From NCBI GenBank assembly GCA_949291945.1, contig CASEXH010000013.1, forward strand, positions 1 through 64,000: a DNA stretch of 64,000 nucleotides, given 5' to 3'. The notes below the pieces were generated by a model. It was not told where the DNA came from. It ran no database searches and saw only the letters and a program-made list of their open reading frames with translations. Numbering within the stretch: position 1 is the stretch's first letter; each line of letters starts with the position of its first letter. Shown here piece after piece: positions 60,207 to 64,000 of the stretch. The DNA is from an uncultured Bacillota bacterium (GTDB taxonomy: Bacteria > Bacillota > Clostridia > Lachnospirales > Lachnospiraceae). Both the position numbers and the translations under genes were made by a program.

Positions 60207-61661
60207 TTACTGGTGATAATAGCTGAAAAAATCTTTCAGTTTTTCGGAAGCCTCTTTTAAGACCTCGATACGGGGCAGGTAAACGATCCGGAAATGATCC
60301 GGCTGGTGCCAGTTAAAGCCGCTTCCCTGCACGATCAGGATCTTCTTTTCACGAAGGAGATCCAGGGCAAATTTTTCATCATCCAGGATATTGAACCTCT
60401 TTACATCCATTTTGGGGAAGATGTAGAATGCAGCCTTAGGCTTTACACAGCTGATCCCGGGGATATCTAAAAGCTGCTTGTAAATAAAATCCCGCTGTTC
60501 ATAGATTCTTCCTCCGGGCAGGATATAGTCGTTTACACTCTGATGGCCCCCCAGGGCTGTCTGGACAATGGACTGGGCGGGAACATTGGAGCAGAGACGC
60601 ATATTGGAGAGCATTTTGAGCCCTTCAATATAGTCTTTCGCTATTCTTTTGTTTCCGCTGAGGATCATCCAGCCGATCCGGAAACCGGCGATCATATGGG
60701 ATTTCGACAGACCGCTGAAGGTGACACAGAACAGGTCAGGAGCCAGGGAAGCGATAGACACATGTTCCTCCCCATCCATGACCAGACGGTCATAGATCTC
60801 GTCAGAGAAAATGATCAGCTGATGTTCTCTGGCAATATCCACGATCTGCTGTAAGACTTCTCTGGGATAAAGGGCTCCCGTAGGATTGTTGGGATTGATG
60901 ATCACAATGGCTTTTGTCCGGTCTGTGATCTTCTTTTTAATATCTTCCATGTCCGGATACCAGTCGGACTGTTCGTCACAGATATAGTGAACGGCTTTTC
61001 CTCCTGCCAAAGTGGCGCAGGCCGTCCAAAGAGGGTAGTCCGGAGAAGGGATCAGGATCTCATCTCCATTGTCCAGAAGAGCGGACATGCTGAGATTGAT
61101 CAGCTCGCTGACCCCGTTTCCTGTATAAATGTCTTCGATAGTCACATTAGGGATTTTCTTTATCTGAGCGTACTGCATGATGGCTTTCCTGGCAGAGAAC
61201 AGACCCTTTGCAGAGGAATAGCCTTCACAGTCAGTAAGCTGCCGGCGCATATCGTAGATCACTTCGTCCGGGGTTTTAAAGCCAAAAGGCGCCGGATTTC
61301 CAATGTTCAGTTTCAGGATCTGCATGCCTGCGTCTTCCATTTTTTCGGCCTCATCTACCACCGGCCCTCTTACGTCATATAATACATTATCCAGTTTTGA
61401 TGATTTCTTAAACTCTCTCATTTCTGTTTCCCCCGTGGTCTGATTTTCTTTTCCCATTAACCATTCTTCCTTTACCTGGAGGGTTTCCGCCAGGAAATGA
61501 AGAATATCCTCTCTGGGAAGGGTTTTCCCGTTTACATATTGACTGATATGACTTTTTCCAAGTTTGACCCCCTGCAGGGAAGCGATGCGGATAAGATCCA
61601 CCTGCTTCTTGCCCTGGAGGTCCATTGCCGTCTTTAATCGCTCAGCAAAAGTTTCTTTTAA
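60207..61661 (-). CDS. XRE DNA-binding domain fused to an AlaA-type aminotransferase
   Basis: 484 residues. An N-terminal Cro/CI helix-turn-helix (residues 4-66, QVDLIRIASLQGVKLGKSHISQYV in part) is joined through a 15-residue linker to a full class I PLP aminotransferase with GYSSAKGLFSARKAI, NPNNPTGALYP, SDEIYD and the PLP Lys in SGLSKSHMIAGFRIGW. The second part is close to AlaA (glutamate-pyruvate transaminase). The layout is like MocR regulators but with an XRE rather than a GntR domain. AGGAGG precedes the ATG at 61661. Four TTGAAC sites at its promoter suggest autoregulation sensitive to PLP or an amino acid. Confidence 0.85.
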   Translation of the reverse strand, partial: LKETFAERLKTAMDLQGKKQVDLIRIASLQGVKLGKSHISQYVNGKTLPREDILHFLAETLQVKEEWLMGKENQTTGETEMREFKKSSKLDNVLYDVRGPVVDEAEKMEDAGMQILKLNIGNPAPFGFKTPDEVIYDMRRQLTDCEGYSSAKGLFSARKAIMQYAQIKKIPNVTIEDIYTGNGVSELINLSMSALLDNGDEILIPSPDYPLWTACATLAGGKAVHYICDEQSDWYPDMEDIKKKITDRTKAIVIINPNNPTGALYPREVLQQIVDIAREHQLIIFSDEIYDRLVMDGEEHVSIASLAPDLFCVTFSGLSKSHMIAGFRIGWMILSGNKRIAKDYIEGLKMLSNMRLCSNVPAQSIVQTALGGHQSVNDYILPGGRIYEQRDFIYKQLLDIPGISCVKPKAAFYIFPKMDVKRFNILDDEKFALDLLREKKILIVQGSGFNWHQPDHFRIVYLPRIEVLKEASEKLKDFFSYYHQ

Positions 61662-61679
61662 CATATTTTTCCTCCAAAA

Positions 61680-61777
61680 GTTCAACGGATTGATTGCATT
61701 ATAGTATAAACTTACGGAAAGTTCAATAGAAAAATAAAAAGTTCAACAATAAAAGAATCTAAATGGAAAAAGTTCAA
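61680..61777 (-). promoter_or_regulatory. Promoter with four phased TTGAAC repeats
   Basis: GTTCAA (TTGAAC on the minus strand) occurs at 61680, 61721, 61741 and 61772. Start-to-start distances are 41, 20 and 31 bases, close to 4, 2 and 3 turns of the helix. The copy at 61721-61726 is itself the -35 box of the promoter, with TATAAT at 61703-61698 and a 17-base spacer. The first copy lies between the start point and the SD. Confidence 0.7.
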
Positions 61778-61818
61778 TTTGGAGAGGGGCGTGGAGGCAG
61801 AAAGATATAAGAAAGCAG

Positions 61819-61858
61819 TTGAATTTTAGACGGGAAGATGATATACCAAATAGTATAT
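61819..61858 (+). promoter_or_regulatory. Promoter of helD with a dyad on the -10 box
   Basis: TTGAAT at 61819-61824 and TATACC at 61842-61847, 17-base spacer. ATATAC (61841-61846) and GTATAT (61853-61858) form an inverted repeat over the -10 box and start point. Confidence 0.55.
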
Positions 61859-61903
61859 TTGTTTTTAAATCAGAAGAATCAAAGGACAGGAGATGATCCA
61901 GAT

Positions 61904-64000
61904 ATGAATGAAAAAAAGGCATTCCGCCCTGTTCCGGGGCTGTCCAGAGAAGCGGAAGAAAAACAGCTGGCCCTTATCATTGACACAGCTCAGGAAAATC
62001 TTGAAAAGACCAGAAAGAATATCCAGACTCTGTCGGAAGATATCCATGATTTGATAGAGACCTATGGGCCAAAGGACAAGGAGGGGCTGTCTCTCCTCCA
62101 TAATACCCAGTCCCAGTTAAGGGAGAGCCAGAGGGAGCTTCTGAGATATGAGCGGGCAAGGAAAAAACCTTATTTCGGGCGGATCGATTTTAAAGATTCC
62201 AAGATCCCCTGGGAGGAGTCCTATTATGTGGGAAGAGTTGGAATCACCAAAGATAGTACAGACCCCCTGGTCATAGACTGGAGAGCGCCGGTGGCTTCTG
62301 TTTATTATGAGAACGCTCTGGGACCATGCAGCTATACGGTAAAAGATCATGGAACCTATAACATTGACCTGCGGCGGAAGCGTACCTACGAGATTGAAAA
62401 TGATCATTTAAAAGATTTTTATGATTCAGATATTGTAGCTACAGACGAATTGCTGAACAAATACCTGGCAAAGAGCAAGAAAGCAGTTCTGGGAGAGATC
62501 ATTGCAACGATACAGAAAGAGCAGAACCAGATCATCCGTAAATCCCCAAAGACCAATATGATCGTCCAGGGTGTGGCCGGTTCCGGAAAGACAACAGTGG
62601 CCATGCACCGGATTTCTTATATTCTGTATAATTATGAGGAGACCTTTCGTCCGGAGGACTTTTATATTATCGGAAGCAACCGTATACTGCTGAACTATAT
62701 TACCAGTGTCCTGCCGGATCTGGATGTATACGGGGTGTCCCAGATGACCATGGAACAGCTCTTTGTAAGGCTGCTCTATGAAGAATGGGACGGAGAGAAA
62801 TACCAGATCATTCCGGCAGATAAGAATGACAAAAGCAGCTGCCTGAAAGGAAGTCTGGAGTGGTTCCGGGATCTGGAAAACTTCTGCAGAGAATATGAAA
62901 GGCAGCAGATACCCCGGGAAGAAATCCGTCTGAAAAGAGGCAGGAGACTGATCATGTCCGGGACAGCCATAGAAAATTATCTGAAAGACAATCCTCTGAT
63001 GTCTATGCAGAGCAAGATCCGTATGCTGAATAAAATTCTTATGGCAAAGCTGGAAAATGAACTGAATTGTGTGGGGACTATCTATACACTGGAAGAGAGA
63101 AAAGAACTATTCCGGACCTACCGGAAACATTTCGGCGGAAGAAACTGGAAGGGATCTGTCTATGATTTTTATAGAGAGTTCCTCCAGACACAGCAGGAAA
63201 AAGGGAAAACCGTACCTTTCCGGGAAAGGGCATTTGACCTGTATGACCTGGCGGCTCTGGCCTATATTTATAAACGGATTAAAGAGACAGACGGCATCCG
63301 GGAAGCCAGCCATGTGATTATCGACGAGGCCCAGGACTTCGGCATGATGGCCTACGGAGTCCTGGACTACTGTCTGAGGGGCTGTACCTATACGGTTATG
63401 GGAGATGTTTCCCAGAATATACATTTCGGCTGGGGACTGAATGACTGGAAAGAGCTTCAGGAACTGCTTCTTACCGGCCCCCGTGATACCTTCGGGATAC
63501 TGAAGAAAAGCTACCGGAATACTGTGGAAATTTCCAGATTTGCCACGGAAATCCTCCGTCATGGAAACTTTCCGGTATATCCTGTAGAACCTGTGGAGCG
63601 CCATGGAAAAGAAGTGTCCCTGGTTCCCTGCAGGAAGGAGAAAATGGTCCTGGAAACAGTAAAAATCCTTCAGAACTGGCAGAAAGAGGGCCATGAGACT
63701 ATTGGAGTGATCTGTCGGGACCAGGAGGAAGCCTCCTGGCTCAGCAGCTGTCTGAAAGAACATCTTTCTTTAGCAGAGAGCGACCTGGAAAGAGCGGAAT
63801 TCGGGGAAGGGATCATGGTCCTTCCAGTGGAATATACCAAGGGACTGGAGTTTGACGCAGTGCTTCTCTACGACCCGTCGAAGGAGAAATATCCCTGGGA
63901 AGACGGCTATGTCAAACTGCTTTATGTGGCGGCTACCAGAGCCCTTCACGAGCTGGCAGTGGTTCATGGGGAAAATCTGACAGAACTTATCGGAAAACCG
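61904..64000 (+). CDS. helD: HelD-type UvrD-like helicase, 3' end outside the window
   Basis: 699 codons are present, still open at the right edge. The N-terminal part (1-90) is a long helical arm, as in HelD proteins that enter RNA polymerase and release stalled complexes. The helicase core has Walker A GVAGSGKTTVAMHR near residue 228, VIIDEAQDF near 470, KSYRNTVEIS near 533 and VEYTKGLEFDAVLLYD and LYVAATRALHEL near the end, so only a short C-terminal piece is missing. CAGGAG (61887-61892) is 11 bases before the ATG; an out-of-frame ATG at 61893 was rejected. Confidence 0.85.
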   Translation, partial: MNEKKAFRPVPGLSREAEEKQLALIIDTAQENLEKTRKNIQTLSEDIHDLIETYGPKDKEGLSLLHNTQSQLRESQRELLRYERARKKPYFGRIDFKDSKIPWEESYYVGRVGITKDSTDPLVIDWRAPVASVYYENALGPCSYTVKDHGTYNIDLRRKRTYEIENDHLKDFYDSDIVATDELLNKYLAKSKKAVLGEIIATIQKEQNQIIRKSPKTNMIVQGVAGSGKTTVAMHRISYILYNYEETFRPEDFYIIGSNRILLNYITSVLPDLDVYGVSQMTMEQLFVRLLYEEWDGEKYQIIPADKNDKSSCLKGSLEWFRDLENFCREYERQQIPREEIRLKRGRRLIMSGTAIENYLKDNPLMSMQSKIRMLNKILMAKLENELNCVGTIYTLEERKELFRTYRKHFGGRNWKGSVYDFYREFLQTQQEKGKTVPFRERAFDLYDLAALAYIYKRIKETDGIREASHVIIDEAQDFGMMAYGVLDYCLRGCTYTVMGDVSQNIHFGWGLNDWKELQELLLTGPRDTFGILKKSYRNTVEISRFATEILRHGNFPVYPVEPVERHGKEVSLVPCRKEKMVLETVKILQNWQKEGHETIGVICRDQEEASWLSSCLKEHLSLAESDLERAEFGEGIMVLPVEYTKGLEFDAVLLYDPSKEKYPWEDGYVKLLYVAATRALHELAVVHGENLTELIGKP

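Noticed and set aside
1..64000. tRNA, rRNA, CRISPR arrays and prophage genes
   Set aside because: None recognised by eye; no regularly spaced identical repeats beyond the three 24-bp units near the left edge.

Overview
The window looks like chromosomal DNA of a Lachnospiraceae-type Firmicute, perhaps Blautia or a close relative. Spacing between genes is tight, Shine-Dalgarno (SD) sites are strong (AGGAGG), TTG starts are frequent, and the gene set fits this group: diaminopimelate dehydrogenase, a split PurO plus AICAR transformylase under a ZTP riboswitch, SelD with a NifS-like partner, a domain-swapped GH3 glucosidase, and HelD. The genus is an inference. No tRNA, rRNA or CRISPR array was seen.

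Left edge (1-8.8 kb), a mobile/defence island. A DUF6431-type zinc-ribbon gene ends in three tandem 24-bp repeats that resemble transposase-binding sites. It is followed by a structured, AT-rich stretch and a retron-type reverse transcriptase (RT) with NAxxH, YADD and VTG motifs. Nineteen bases downstream begins a complete four-gene Wadjet operon, jetABCD (apparently type II): a kleisin-like JetA, JetB, an SMC-like JetC and a Toprim nuclease, JetD. The RT is AT-rich compared with the jet genes and no usual retron effector is present, so an RT feeding directly into Wadjet is the most unusual arrangement in the window.

8.8-20 kb, housekeeping: a DUF3048 lipoprotein, an XRE regulator, a GNAT protein, GH3, DegV, a small export protein, SEC-C methionine aminopeptidase, a pseudouridine synthase, a YgjP-type metalloprotease, an RlmI-type methyltransferase and a leucine-rich-repeat protein. 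20.9-29.2 kb, purine synthesis and neighbours: ZTP riboswitch, purO, AICAR transformylase, a sorbitol-type dehydrogenase, Ddh, YitT, an Ntn asparaginase, and a PurF homologue whose catalytic Cys1 is Gly. 29.4-37.4 kb: exonuclease III, SelD with a cysteine desulfurase, DinB, a 150-bp palindromic element, an ECF S component, Xpt, a CsoR-like repressor, Mrp and a His-less HPr-like protein.

37.6-50 kb: a nuclease-helicase fusion (possibly a leaderless mRNA), RidA, a VOC protein, LysR-MFS, single-chain PurL, a YafQ/DinJ-type toxin-antitoxin pair, and LysR divergent from a URO-D-type methyltransferase. 50-64 kb: an OLD-like ATPase-Toprim protein with an unusual cysteine cluster, a membrane protein/XRE pair, Uma2, a two-component system divergent from a three-gene ABC-2 exporter (LnrJK/LMN layout), MarR-MATE, an XRE-aminotransferase fusion preceded by four helically phased TTGAAC sites, and the 5' part of helD, cut by the window edge.
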